This document shows positions 42,581 through 53,505 of a stretch of 56,552 bases of DNA, piece after piece. Position numbers and translations under genes: made by a program. The notes below the pieces were generated by a model. It had not been told where the DNA came from and did not search any database. It saw only the letters and a program-made list of their open reading frames with translations. The stretch is taken from assembly GCA_032718475.1 (NCBI GenBank), contig JAUCBJ010005476.1:1-56552 (forward strand). The letters run 5' to 3'. The DNA is from Nemertoderma westbladi. Lineage: Eukaryota; Xenacoelomorpha; Nemertodermatida; Nemertodermatidae. How positions within the stretch are numbered: the first letter of the stretch is position 1; every line of letters starts with the position of its first letter.

Positions 42581-43377
42581 ACAGCATAGTGTAAAAGCAA
42601 CTTAATTTCAGCACTTACAACACCTTCCAACATATCATGATGAAAGTCATGAATGACACAACTTGTAATATTAAAGTGTGGGATATCCGATAATATACTT
42701 GGGAAATTTATACCGTATTTTATGGAATTATCTTTTTGCTTATCAATTGGTAACTTGTGATCTGTGACTGCCATAAGTTGCTCAGTATAATCGGCTTCTG
42801 TTCTGATATTGAGAGAATCAGCCTCAAAATTTCGCCTTTTTTTTACCTTACAGTTTCTACAAAAGCAATCTGCTGAAGCGCTTGCTTTGAAGCCGCTTAC
42901 TAGAGCTGCAACAGGATTATCTGCTATTAAACAGATTAACGCCCCATAGTACATTTTAGAATCAATAAATATTCCCTGAGATAAAACTTGCATCGCATGT
43001 TTTTTGAAATCGGATAAAATCTCAAAAATATAATTGCGAATATCTGAGGTGTAGCAAAGCGCCGTATGAAAATACACTGAAGTTTTGCTCTATATTTCAG
43101 CCTTATATTTGAAATGGTCCAATAAAATGCGCTGGAACTCAATAAAATAACTGTCATTCTGAGTTAGTGATAATTGAAAAACTGGGTGATTTTTACAAAA
43201 TTCACCATCAGATATATATTGAATCAGATCAGTGTTAGGCTTTGCTGTGTAATTCTTATGAATTTGAAGTTCGTTTGTAACCTCTAAATTTTTTAATAAT
43301 TCAGTGAGTTGTATTAACAATGGCACATAGGAGAATCGTGATATATTTGGAAAGCTTAGTGACACAGGGTCAACCAA
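42571..43377 (-). pseudogene. CACTA-like transposase core, duplication copy 1
   Basis: Minus-strand frames encode parts of a large transposase in order: VDPVSLSFPN with LTELLKNLEV (43090-43377); then FYWTISNIRLKYRAKLQC; then the core YFHTALCYTSDIRNYIFEIL, ALICLIADNPVAALVSGF, a zinc-binding CFCRNCKVKKRR, and SCVIHDFHHDMLEGVVSAEI (42571-43077). The last motif resembles the conserved HDxxHDxLEGVV block of animal CACTA-like (Tnp2-type) transposases. At least two frameshifts occur near 43080-43160. The gene is cut at its 5' end by the duplication junction at 43381. Confidence 0.55.
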
Positions 43378-43677
43378 ACCGTGTGCAGTTTAAATGATTG
43401 AAATAACTGATATGTCCAGTCCATGCCAATCGAACTAAACTTTATTTACAATCTGTGAGGCGGGAACGACGCATATGGTTCGTGTGTCTTGATCCACTCC
43501 TAACTAACAGGAACGAGACAGTGAAGTCAGAAAGGGGAAGAAAAGTATCATCAAAAAATACCATCACATTCAAAATTTCAAAATCATTGACAAAAATCAT
43601 TGAATCACGTTCAAAATCATTGACAAATGTCAATAGACACTTCTGATAAATGCTGGTATGAGGTATCATTTTGGTAT

Positions 43678-44019
43678 TCATGTCACTGGCACAGTAATAA
43701 TACCAGCAACGGGGGAATCTGGCGATATATAACACTCCTTCCCATTTATCATTGTAATCTTAAAATTTGTTCTGAATTTTTCAATCGAAGTAGCAGACTC
43801 GATTTGAAATCGATTTGAACTGGGAGGTTCTACAGGCCCAGCTGCAGCGTTTAAAGCCTTTGAAAACACCTTGGACACTGTATCCACTGGATTAACCACT
43901 TTACCACAACATAGCTCCTCCACAACACTTGCACGGTCTTTACTTGCCCCACATACAGGACATGCTATAAAGTCCTCTTCAATCTCCTCTTTACAACCAT
44001 TGACACCGCATATAGGCAT
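43678..44019 (-). CDS. Small zinc-ribbon protein of the CACTA-like element, copy 2
   Basis: The same 113-residue protein as at 40639-40980, with the C-X4-C-X9-C-X2-C cysteines. It is identical at the protein level; the one visible base change (43768) is synonymous on this strand. It lies 238 bases downstream of the copy 2 transposase C-terminal segment. Confidence 0.55.
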   Translation of the reverse strand: MPICGVNGCKEEIEEDFIACPVCGASKDRASVVEELCCGKVVNPVDTVSKVFSKALNAAAGPVEPPSSNRFQIESATSIEKFRTNFKITMINGKECYISPDSPVAGIITVPVT

Positions 44020-44256
44020 TGTTTCAATTTAATGGATTTCAGTTATTGTTGGAAAACACAATGATGAATTTGTAATTATAAACAAAATATAATATACCAC
44101 ACACAACACAAAATGCACATAAACACACAACACAAAATGCACACAAACACACAATTATAAACACACAACACACAATTATAAACACACAACATACAATTAT
44201 AATATAAACACACCACACACTCTTGCCCTCTCCCACACTCGACTTACAACACAAAT

Positions 44257-44532
44257 TTAAGAAAAGCTCCGAAATCGATAACGGACTACATATGAGGTTT
44301 GATATCGGAGTATACGAAGTTCAACAGGTTCACTCAGAGATGAATACCATACAGAAACTGAATTTTTAATATTTGGCTCTATTAAAGTATAACAGGCAAT
44401 ATGAGGCAGATAGCTACTAGTAATGAGCTCATTGCAAATGATAAGACAATCCCTGCCAGATTCAAACAAATAAATATCACTCACAATCATAAATTTTGGA
44501 AGTTCCGTCTCGTTATCAAACGAAACTGGCAC
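44257..44532 (-). pseudogene. CACTA-like transposase C-terminal segment, copy 2
   Basis: Same as 41218-41493, with one substitution near the C-terminus (RFRSFS versus RFLSFS). It belongs to the better preserved copy 2 transposase. Confidence 0.45.
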
Positions 44533-45355
44533 TGAGATAACGCTGCAGTTTGCAATTAAACTATTACCATAATGTGATATTTTTAAATAGCGTTCAAATC
44601 TACAATCTCCAACAAAGGATAACTTTGGTACATGATGTACACCAATAATTCGTACATATAAAAAGCCAGTTCTGTTGACAGTGAGTGAATGACCTTGATG
44701 GCGTTTGGTTAAATATAATGGTATAATTTAAAATTTTTTTGAATAACCACCCATTTTTTTAGAACATTATCTTATGTTACTAACTAAACCTTATCTATAA
44801 TAATCTTATTAATCTTATTAATCTTAATACCTTATCTATATTACTTCAAATCGCGTTGCCCAGTGACAACTTGGTGGTTCAAAATTCTTAATATATCTAA
44901 CAATGTGCATCATGCATACATACATAATGCAGCTTTGGGAAAGTCAGTCCATAGGTTAAGAAAAAAAGTGTGCAATGAGTTTCGATTAAATATTCTAAAT
45001 ATATAAGTTGATTTGTACTTATTGAATATTGTAAACATAGCTCAATAATCTCTTGTACTTATTGAATATTGTAAACATAGCTCAATAATCTCGTATAGTT
45101 TGATGAAGCAATTCCAATATTGTTCAGATCACTAAAAAATTCGCCTAACAAAACAGGGATAATTCTCATCAAAATTAGCATTTGTATAGCAGTTTGTCTC
45201 AGGGAATATGTCTCAGCCGATTGCAACTTTGTCAGTTCTATTCAACAAGGAATGTCTTTTTTTTCGTTTTCAGAACAATTGTTTGAAAATATCCTCAATT
45301 CCTAGAAATTTCCATTTGCATACAGCATAGTGTAAAAGCAACTTAATTTCAGCAC

Positions 45356-46245
45356 TTACAACACCTTCCAACATATCATGATGAAAGTCATGAATGACAC
45401 AACTTGTAATATTAAAGTGTGGGATATCCGATAATATACTTGCAAATTTATACCGTATTTTATGGAATTTTCTTTTTGCTTATCAATTGGTAACTTGGGA
45501 TCTGTGACTGCCATAAGTTGCTCAGTATAATCGGCTTCTGTTCTGATATTGAGAGAATCAGCCTCAAAATTTCGCCTTTTTTTTACCTTACAGTTTCTAC
45601 AAAAGCAATCTGCTGAAGCTCTTTCTTTGAAGCCGCTTACTAGAGCTGCAACAGGATTATCTGCTATTAAGCAGATTAACGCCCCATAGTACATTTTAGA
45701 ATCAATAAATATTCCCTGAGATAAAACTTGCATTCCTTTTTTTTTGAAATCGGATAAAATCTCAAAAATATAATCGCGAATATCTGAGATGTAGCAAAGC
45801 GCCGTATGAAAATACACTGAAGTTTTGCTCTATATTTCGGCCTTATATTTGAAATGGTCCCATAAAATGCGCTGGAACTCAATAAAATAACTGTCATTCT
45901 GAGTTAGTGATAATTGAAAAACTGGGTGATTTTTACAAAATTTACCATCAGATATATATTGAATCAGATCAGTGTTAGGCTTTGCTGTGTAATTCTTATG
46001 AATTTGAAGTTCGTTTGTAACCTCTAAATTTTTTAATAATTCAGTGAGTTGTATTAACAATGGCACATAGGAGAATCGTAATATATTTGGAAAGCTTAGT
46101 GACACAGGGTCAACCAAACCGCAATGCTGTACAAAAAACTTATGCCGCTGAGATGTTGATGACTGATTGAGAAAAAATGATTCAGCATGCTCATAGCCAC
46201 GTTGTGCTAGTAAATCTTTATAACCATCTTGGTAAAATGAATATC
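45356..46245 (-). pseudogene. CACTA-like transposase core, duplication copy 2
   Basis: Extends further 5' than copy 1: a frame from about 46245 reads YQDGYKDLLAQRGYEHAESF and joins the VDPVSLSFPN segment. The core (45356-45817) has YFHTALCYISDIRDYIFEIL, ADNPVAALVSGF and the zinc-binding CFCRNCKVKKRR. A 1-bp change near 45445 shifts the frame before the HDFHHDMLEGVV block, which copy 1 keeps in frame. Both copies are therefore dead, in different ways. Confidence 0.55.
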
Positions 46246-46249
46246 TTTA

Positions 46250-46514
46250 AAAATATTTTAATTATTCTCTGTAACTCAATTCCGAAACATGAACTTTTGT
46301 TTTTCCAAGTATTAATAAATTTTATTTTAATTTATTAATAAAAATGCAGACACCATATAATTAATTTCTGTTCAATCTGCACATTGCTTTAACCTATTTT
46401 TGTATACTATAACTATATTTTATTATATCATATTATAAAGGAGTGTCAGTATTAATTTATTACTTACAACCAGGGTTCCTCTCTAAAATCTCCCGGGGTC
46501 TCCCTTTGGGGGTG
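46250..46514. other. Non-coding AT-rich spacer
   Basis: No gene. AT-rich DNA between the CACTA-like element and the RTE-associated frame; the element's own right terminus probably lies here but was not recognised. Confidence 0.5.
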
Positions 46515-46979
46515 TCAGTTTTCCTGTGGAAAGGGATGTGTGTAGTAGTGGTGCTCCTCGGCCGCCGCTATCTCTGCTTCGAGATATTCTTTATACAGGA
46601 GCTGGTCATACCAGTGGGGTGAGGTCCGGAGGCCTTGCACCCTCACCTCCTCCAATGCTCGAATATCGAGCTCCCGCACAAAGAGCTCTTCCTCCCACCC
46701 CATTTCCTCATCATGGTCCTTCACATACTGGATGTAGGGAGTGACCGCTTCCGGTCTACACTTTATAGTCTGGGTTCCAACAGTTGTGGTTGTAATGCTG
46801 GTGATGGATGCGGCTGACTGGCTGTCGGTGATGGACGCGGCTGTCTGGGTGTTGGTGAAACTACTATTACTACTACTAAGTCGAGCGAACTCGGACAGTG
46901 GAAATGAGATCCTTCCAGGCTTCCTGATTCTCCATAGTTGTCGCAATTTCGTTTCTCCCAAGTTCAGTATCGCTTTCAA
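46515..46979 (-). CDS. Hypothetical protein or RTE 3' frame
   Basis: A 154-codon frame. Its first third overlaps, in another frame, the C-terminal end of the RTE ORF (IDQLESDTELGRNEIATTME). The remainder has a Ser/Thr-rich direct repeat (TQTAASITDSQSAASITSIT) and then an acidic, helical segment (DHDEEMGWEEELFVRELDIR) with clean coding character. No domain is recognised. It could be a fragment of another mobile-element gene next to the RTE tail. Confidence 0.35.
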   Translation of the reverse strand: MKAILNLGETKLRQLWRIRKPGRISFPLSEFARLSSSNSSFTNTQTAASITDSQSAASITSITTTTVGTQTIKCRPEAVTPYIQYVKDHDEEMGWEEELFVRELDIRALEEVRVQGLRTSPHWYDQLLYKEYLEAEIAAAEEHHYYTHPFPQEN

Positions 46980-48640
46980 GTTGATCTATATATGTTATGG
47001 CCAGTCATCCACGACTATGTTTTCCATGAGTTGGTTGCCAGAAAAGTAGATCTGGTATGACCTCATCTTTACTTCACCAGCAGTGCCCACTGAATCTTAA
47101 TCTGCATTCACGGAGGGTGGTTGATACAGGTGGTATTATACCATAAAGCTCAGCATTTGTCATGTGTTGTCTCCAGCTGATGTTTAGGGCTGCCCTTAGT
47201 AGTCTTGTGTAGCAACCATCAATTCGTTGTTCAAGTGATTTAGTCAGTGTCCAGGTCTCACCCCCGTATAAAAATACACTTTCCACTGTGGCTCGGAAGA
47301 ACTTAGTCTTCAGGTGCCTGGGGAGATCTGATTTCCAGATGGTATCCATTTTTTATAGAGCTACCCAAGCCTTTGCTTTCCTAACTTCTATGTCCTTTTT
47401 GCTACTCTCTATCCATGATCCTAGGTACTGGAAGTCGTCAACCTTCCTTAGTTGATTATTATCAATGGTTGTCAAGTTTCCATCAACATTAAAAGTCATG
47501 AATTTGGTCTTGGTAGCATTTATATGCAATCCAACCTCCTTAGCAGCCCTCTCCACTTTATTCAGTAGAAGGTGTGCATCTGCTAGTGTATTAGAGAGCA
47601 GGGTGATGTCATCCGCAAAGTTGGTGTCTGTGACTGTAGTTGCCGGATATCTACTACTTCTGTCTTCTTGAAGTTTGAATCCCAGATCTTCACCCTTTGT
47701 GGCCATCCTCATTGTGTAATCCAGTACAATTACAAACAGTAATGGTGCTAATGTGTCACCTTGCAGTACGCCAGTCAGGATTGAGAAAAACTCAGTTTCA
47801 CCATCTGGTGAGAGTACCTGTGCTTTTGTGTCACAATATAACAATCGAATGCCAGCAACAATTACTTCTGGTATTCCATAGGCTCTTAGGATTTCAAGCA
47901 TTTTACCTCTATGGATGGAGTCGAATGCCTTCTTGAAGTCCACAAAAGTCATGACTGCGGGGAGATTCTTTGACTTAATTCCTTCAATCAGTCTCCGTAG
48001 TGCAAGTATCTGAGATATTGTTGATCTACTTGGCTGTTTTGGCTCTTACGCAGTAGTATCTCTATGTGAGGCCTAATCCTATATAGAATCATTTTATTTA
48101 TTTATTTATTGTATATTTTGGCAGCTACCACAAGCAGAGAGATCCCACAATAGTTTTTGGTATACCGAGGTCTCCTTTCTTGGGGAGAGGCTTTAGTTTA
48201 CCTTTATTCCAAATTGGTGGAGGTTTTTCCCCTTTTAACATCCGGTTGCAAACATTCAATAATGGTCTGTTTAGCACACCTGTTATTTGACTTGTATTTG
48301 ATTTAACTGGTATTTCATCTAATCCACTTGCTTTATTATTGGACATGCTTTTAATGCTTCTTTGGAGTTCGGCAGGTGTGAAGTTCCCTGTCTCTATAGG
48401 TAGTGTCTTGTCAAATATTTTCCTTGTAGCGCTGACCTCGATGTTTGGTGGCTGCCCAAGCAAGTTGCTGAAGTGATTTTTCCATTTCCCCACACATTCT
48501 TCCGGCCTATCGGCTTTGAGGCGCCCCTTTGCACAACTTTTCATTGTTGCTGTATGTGAGCAGTTGTAATTGCTTCAATTTTATCCTGTATGTACTTTTC
48601 CTGGCTGATGTTGTAGGCCAATTTAAGATCAGATGATGGA
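46895..48640 (-). pseudogene. RTE-type LINE reverse transcriptase, broken
   Basis: Minus-strand blocks in order: DLKLAYNISQEKYIQDKIEA and WKNHFSNLLGQPPN upstream of RT; NNKASGLDEIPV; RSTISQILALRRLIEGIKSK; VDFKKAFDSIHRGKML; GVLQGDTLAPLLF; the catalytic TNFADDITLLSNT; GLHINATKTKFMTFN; YLGSWIESS; RATVESVFLYGGETWTLT; RLRFSGHCW; and the tail PDLLFWQPTHGK with TYIDQLESDTEL. An in-frame TAA near 47350 (after KAWVAL), another stop after HIQQQ near 48543, an AT-rich insertion at about 48060-48120 and a frameshift after GHCW inactivate it. It is a different RTE lineage from the copies at 14.3 and 35 kb. The endonuclease domain is absent. Confidence 0.85.
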
Positions 48641-49082
48641 CGTGACTAACTGGGTGGTTATATAACTGGTTATATAAAAAACCCACTAACTCTCATCATG
48701 TCGCCGACTCCAGTCGACACCGTCGTTGCTGTTGACATTCCTGTTTGCAATTATCCTCTGCAAAAACGCGCCTGTTGCTTATTCTGTGTATAGCGGACTT
48801 CATTTCCGTTTCAACACCGTTCAGCTCCACATTTTTTAGTAGCTCATTGAATTCTTCTGATGTCGATGCTGGTTTAATATTAAGTTCACCATCTTCTGAA
48901 ACCATACTTTGAACACCTGTTCTACTACTGGGTATTGACTTTCCTTTCTTCTAGAGACCCATTTGTGTATTTATACTTTGAAGACTGTGCCAAAAATTCA
49001 CATTTAATTGGACATTAACTTCTAATAATTCCTGGTCGCTAAGCTCACTTAGCGCTATAAAACTTACCTTGAAAATTGTTAT
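48641..49082. other. Spacer with a short minus-strand frame
   Basis: The frame 48696-48905 (minus) reads KPASTSEEFNELLKNVELNG and is charged and helical, but no domain is recognised and I cannot tell whether it belongs to the RTE element. Nothing else is supported here. Confidence 0.35.
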
Positions 49083-49086
49083 TTTA

Positions 49087-51823
49087 ACCCTGTATGTCCC
49101 ACTGAGACCTACAGGTAACAACTTCTATTCTTCACTACTACAGCCGCGTTTCAGCATTGTGTGGTTTCTTGATTGGTTGGATGGGTTCATTTGTTATCCA
49201 AGTTACCCAATCAGCGTCATATTGGGTCAGAGGCAATCTCAAACTGAGTATTTTAAATCATTTGTGTCTCGTGGTCAGAGTTATTCCATGTAGTGTTCAA
49301 GTGCTGATTGTGCAATCCAAAAAAGCAAATCGAGTGCAATTATTGGATTCAGAAAAATTATTTTGGTGAAGATTCATCATTATTTTACTTAATTATACCA
49401 AAATTGATGCAAGGTATAGTACTATGAAGAATTCACAGCCAAAATTTCAGTCGTTACTTTTAGGGTAACGGTGGGCCACTCTGACATCACTTTTTGCGCT
49501 AAATGTGAACTGGTCAATAAATTGATATACAATAGTCTCTTATGATTCCACGTTGTTTTGTACACCTAGGTAAAGAATAAGTTAGCTGACTAAACTACTA
49601 AATATATTATTATAAACAGATATTAATAAATAGTCGGAATATTCAATAAATAGATAGAAATGTTCGTATTCTCTGTACAGCTGTGCGTAAGTTACACTGT
49701 AGAAACGTATTTGATGATATGGATACTGGAAAATTTTATGGAACACGTTATAAAAACTCTCATGTTGAGGTGGCCATACCGTCAGATGATAGCGACGATC
49801 AACTGATGACTGATTCTGGCAGCGAGGATGATGCATATGGTGATACAAACTGGAGTGATGAAGGTGATGACTCTGACGAATCAGACGAACGCGATGATGA
49901 TGTCATTATAGAGTTCGAGGAAATAGAGGATGTACTAGCAGATCCAACGATCAATATCGATGATGAGAACATACAGCCAAATCAGATAGAGGTAGATGCG
50001 CCAGGGGAGACAGTACATCATACAGAGGACGAACAGAGTAGTGGTGGCGATGTGCAGGTCGAACCAAAGACAAACAAGAAATCTAAGAAGAATGTAGTCA
50101 ACCGGAAGTATTATAGGACAAAGACGATTTCTGCAGAGCCGAAATGGCTGGGTAGTTTACCTGATGTAGATGATGTTCTAGAACCAATCGGATATTTCAA
50201 GAAGCTTCTCAGAGATGATGTGTTGAAGGAAATAGTTTTCCAGACTAATTTGTACTGTGCAGAAAAACGCCTTGATAAACAAATAAATATAACACGAAAC
50301 GAAATTGAACAGTTCATAGGAATTTGCTACTATATGTCTGTGTACAGTCTTCCTAGATGCAGATCATATTTCAGGCCGGTACAAGAGTTGATAACGTTGT
50401 CAACACAATGATGCGCAATCGCTGGGAGAGTATAAAAAGATATCTACACTTGAATGACAATAGTAAGCAAATCGCTAAGGGGTCTCCTGGGCACGATAAA
50501 ATTTTCAAAATCCGGCCACTGGTTACTGCTCTCCAGACCAGTCTAAGAGACATTCCAAAGGATGAAGAGCTTTGTGTGGATGAACAGATGGTGCCATTCA
50601 AGGGGAAAAATAAAAGCGGAATAAAGCAATATATGCCCAAGAAACCAAAGAAGTGGGGCTATAAGCTGTTTGTTCTTTGTGATAGCCATGCTATGGCTTA
50701 CGATTTCGATATTTACACGGGAAAGATCGAACCGATTGCTGGACGGCCTGACATTGGGGCAAGTAGTAATAAATTCAACTAGTGGTTTGATAACCGTTGT
50801 GTTACTCTCTTATCGACATTCTCTTGCGCAAATCCGACGTCTCTTGTAAAACGGTGGTCTAAACTAACTAAATCATTCATTGAAGTAGATCGCCCACGTA
50901 TTGTTGGCACGTACAATAGCTTCATGGGTGGGGTTGATACACTGGATTCTTTGTTGAGTTTGTATAGGATACGAATACGGTCTAGGAAATGGTACCTTTG
51001 ATTGGTCTTCCATTTCCTCGATTTTGTCTCTGTCATTGCTTGGCTCTTGTACCGACGTGACTTGCGTAGCTGTAATCCAGCACAAAAACCAATAATTCCA
51101 CTCCTTCTATTCAAGACGACATTGGCCGAGACCCTGTGTGCACGTGGAAAGTCTGTCTGCAACAAGCGACGAGGGCGACCAAGTCTAGAAATTGAAAACG
51201 GTATTCTTCAGAAGAAAGCGCGATCAATAACCGTTGGTCTGTTGCCTTCCATGGCAGTTCGACAAGATCAGGTTGGCCACTGACCTGTGTTCGCTGAGAA
51301 AAGGGGACGGTGCAAGAATCCAGACTGTGTTGGGGTTCCTAAGATTATGTGTGAGAAGTGTAGTGCGATGTCTGGAGGAAAGCTATATTTGTGTCTTGGA
51401 CCGGACCGTAACTGTTTCAAATGCTTCCATTGTGATTGATAGCGAATTGGGTATCTATCAATTTTGGTAATTGCTATCGCATTGATGTTGAATTGATGTT
51501 TGGTTTTCGATATTACATACAGTACAGGGATACAATTTTAGTTGAAAATCTATAATTTTGTATATAATGTAGAGTGTGGAGCAGAATAATACAGCTTGTA
51601 CATTTCTGCATATTTTACACATGAACACAAAATGAAAAAAGTTGACGCGTAATATGTTTCCAACTTTTTCACAAAATTTTTTTCAAACTCCTAAATTTCA
51701 TTTCTTAATGGCCCACCGTGACCTCCAGGTCACGTGATTCGAAAATCTTCATAAATTAAATATTTTGAAATTTTTTGATGAAAATCATCTCATTAGGTGC
51801 ATCATAATTCGGGCTATAGAGGG
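49087..51823 (+). mobile_element. piggyBac-2, non-autonomous (2737 bp)
   Basis: Flanked by TTAA at 49083-49086 and 51824-51827. Ends are CCCTGTATGTCCC and, inverted, CCCTCTATAGCCC, 13 bp with three mismatches. An internal inverted pair, GGTAACGGTGGGCCA at 49464-49478 and TGGCCCACCGTGACC at 51709-51723 (one mismatch), probably represents the subterminal repeats known in the family. The transposase gene is broken. Confidence 0.8.
49719..51439 (+). pseudogene. piggyBac-2 transposase, deleted and frameshifted
   Basis: From ATG 49719 (MDTGKFYGTRY) the frame has an acidic N-terminus (residues about 25-90, Asp/Glu/Ser-rich), then the core. A frameshift lies near 50370. The first catalytic Asp is present in CVDEQMVPFKGK (codon 50579). 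Immediately after DIGASSNK near 50775 the text jumps to WFDNRCVTLLSTF, so the segment that should hold the second Asp (DNWY/DNFYTS-type block) is deleted. The third Asp is present in MGGVDTLDSLLSLYR (50936). A stop near 50999 and another frameshift follow. The C-terminal cysteine-rich zinc domain survives in a further frame (CKNPDC, MCEKC, CFKCFHCD) to the stop at 51439. Confidence 0.88.
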
Positions 51824-51827
51824 TTAA

Positions 51828-53464
51828 GCATCATGGCTATCTAATATACATACATTCACCCATTTTACCTAATTTATGTCTACCTCTAGTAAACCCCTCC
51901 CAGTAAACCCTCTAGGTGACAGAGAAATTATGCTAATTATTATATGAATTAAGTAACTAAGTTAACTATCCCACAATTGCAACAAAGTTTAAAAAGCTTT
52001 CTCATTTGTTTAGAAAGAATCTGACACGGTAGTGTTAGTATAACCATTTAGCCCTAAAGCTGTTGTACACTGAATATCAGTAAACTGCTCTATGCCTGGA
52101 TAAAGTACACTAATTCAGGCAGAACAGCTGATTTCCTACAAAACAATTTGGCACTAATGGGTTTGCTGCTAAACTAGCCACCAAATTACTGCTAACTACA
52201 CCCTTGGCCCCTGTAGGAGTATGAAGGTAAACTGTGGGGATTTCTGCCTGAATCAGAATATATTATCCCTAAAATTATACTCTGAGTAGTATTACGCTAC
52301 CCTTACAGATTATTTAAATAAAACACAAGCCAAACGCTGACAGACTACCGCTAAATCTAAAATAAAAGACAGTAGATGAAGTTTCTGAAATTGTTAGTTA
52401 GTCGCGTTCAAGACTACGTGGTACGACTTATTCTTTTGTGGAGGATTTACCTTATTACATGGAAGCCTCCACTTCCTAACTACACTTATCAGGCAAATAA
52501 CCCACAACACTGTAATTCACCTCAAACCCAAGAACAATCAGACAACAATTTAGCCCAGGAGTTACTTCTACAGTCTGAGCAGGATTATACACCTTCTGCT
52601 CAATACTATACTTACAGATAAACAAAGCTGATAGAAATATGTAAACCATAAAAGAAATAAGGGGTGTACAGGCCCCAGTCTCTTAAATAGCCTACCAGTA
52701 TATAAATGTGTCAAAATCGAATTAATACTGCTTGCTATGCAGTACCGGGCCGGTACCACTAGGCCTAGAGCTACTGCCCAACCGGTGCGGTAGAATCACA
52801 AAATAGAAAATCAAAAAGTCAATTACTGTTCTTATCCTGATATTATTGTTAATCGCAATACAATATATTATTGTTCACGCTTTTAGACCTTTAACGATTT
52901 AACCTGTTAATTTATGTGTCTTATGTTGTCTGACAGCCGCACAAAATATGACCACATTAGTAGCCAGTCTAGTGCGGCATATAACCCAAATGTGTGTGGG
53001 TGACTGAATTCTATTGACGAGAGTGGGGTAGGCTACTTTGTATTATTCGATTGATCTCTACTATATATTCTCCAAAAACTATGTTTACTTTCAGGGCAAT
53101 ATCATCAACAGTTCCTTTAGATGCTGCGCTTTAAATACCAGACAGAGTTATGACTTATACTAATTACAATGGAGGGTTCTAGAATATCACGGTTTTAGAT
53201 TCTTTAGAAATGTAGAATTATTCACTCACACTCACTTTACTGACAATAATACTGAAACACGTTAATTTTACAACTGTTACCAATTTGACTCATATAAGGA
53301 GAAATTTAGCCTGCTTATGTTGGGGTTATGAAATAGCATAGAATTCATACAGACCACTGTTATTTGAGCCAAGCAATTGTTAGTAATGTTCCCTTCTGCT
53401 TACCTCAATAATAAAGAAAGTTAGGGGGAATTATCCGTACGTATTCTCCAAATATAAACATCCA
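51828..53464. other. Non-coding DNA
   Basis: No gene supported. The short frame 52376-52621 has no motif. CCGGTACC-type palindromes appear near 52746-52756. Confidence 0.5.
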
Positions 53465-53505
53465 TTAACCCTGTTCCACCTGGGGTTGGGCAGAATCTGC
53501 CCAAC
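53465..53505 (+). mobile_element. Orphan piggyBac-type left end
   Basis: TTAA at 53465-53468 is followed by CCCTGTTCCACC and, 16 bases in, by a near-perfect 21-bp palindrome with arms GTTGGGCAGA and TCTGCCCAAC (53485-53505). The layout copies the left end of piggyBac-1 (TTAA, CCCT, then a palindrome). I found no matching right end downstream, so this is a truncated element or one that extends beyond the window. Confidence 0.45.

Larger units (their letters stand above)
40343..43381. repeat. Large tandem duplication, copy 1
   Basis: Copy 1 aligns with 43382-46121 at an offset of 3039 in the left part, with very few differences (for example C/T at 40729 versus 43768). It carries a 365-bp LINE insertion (42216-42580) that copy 2 lacks. 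It ends exactly where copy 2 starts. Confidence 0.95.
43382..46121. repeat. Large tandem duplication, copy 2
   Basis: Copy 2 matches 40343-43381 but lacks the 365-bp LINE insertion. It has a replacement of about 65 bp near 44768-44845 and a short insertion near 45202. Beyond 46121 it continues into unique element sequence. Confidence 0.95.
39826..46250 (-). mobile_element. EnSpm/CACTA-like DNA transposon with internal tandem duplication
   Basis: All genes read on the minus strand: transposase N-terminal and core region, transposase C-terminal region, then a small zinc-ribbon gene, then a non-coding 3' end reaching 39826. A segment of about 3.04 kb is present twice: 40343-43381 and 43382-46121. 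The first copy stops inside the transposase gene and only the second continues to about 46245. I could not find the expected CACTA termini or 3-bp target duplications, so the superfamily call rests on the transposase motifs. Confidence 0.55.

Noticed and set aside
42580-42600. CACTATGC (minus strand) as a CACTA transposon terminus
   Set aside because: It lies inside the transposase region in both duplication copies, so it cannot be the element end.
48696-48905. Separate small gene upstream of the RTE reverse transcriptase
   Set aside because: It is a short, highly charged frame with no motif and no visible continuation; kept only as a note in the spacer entry.
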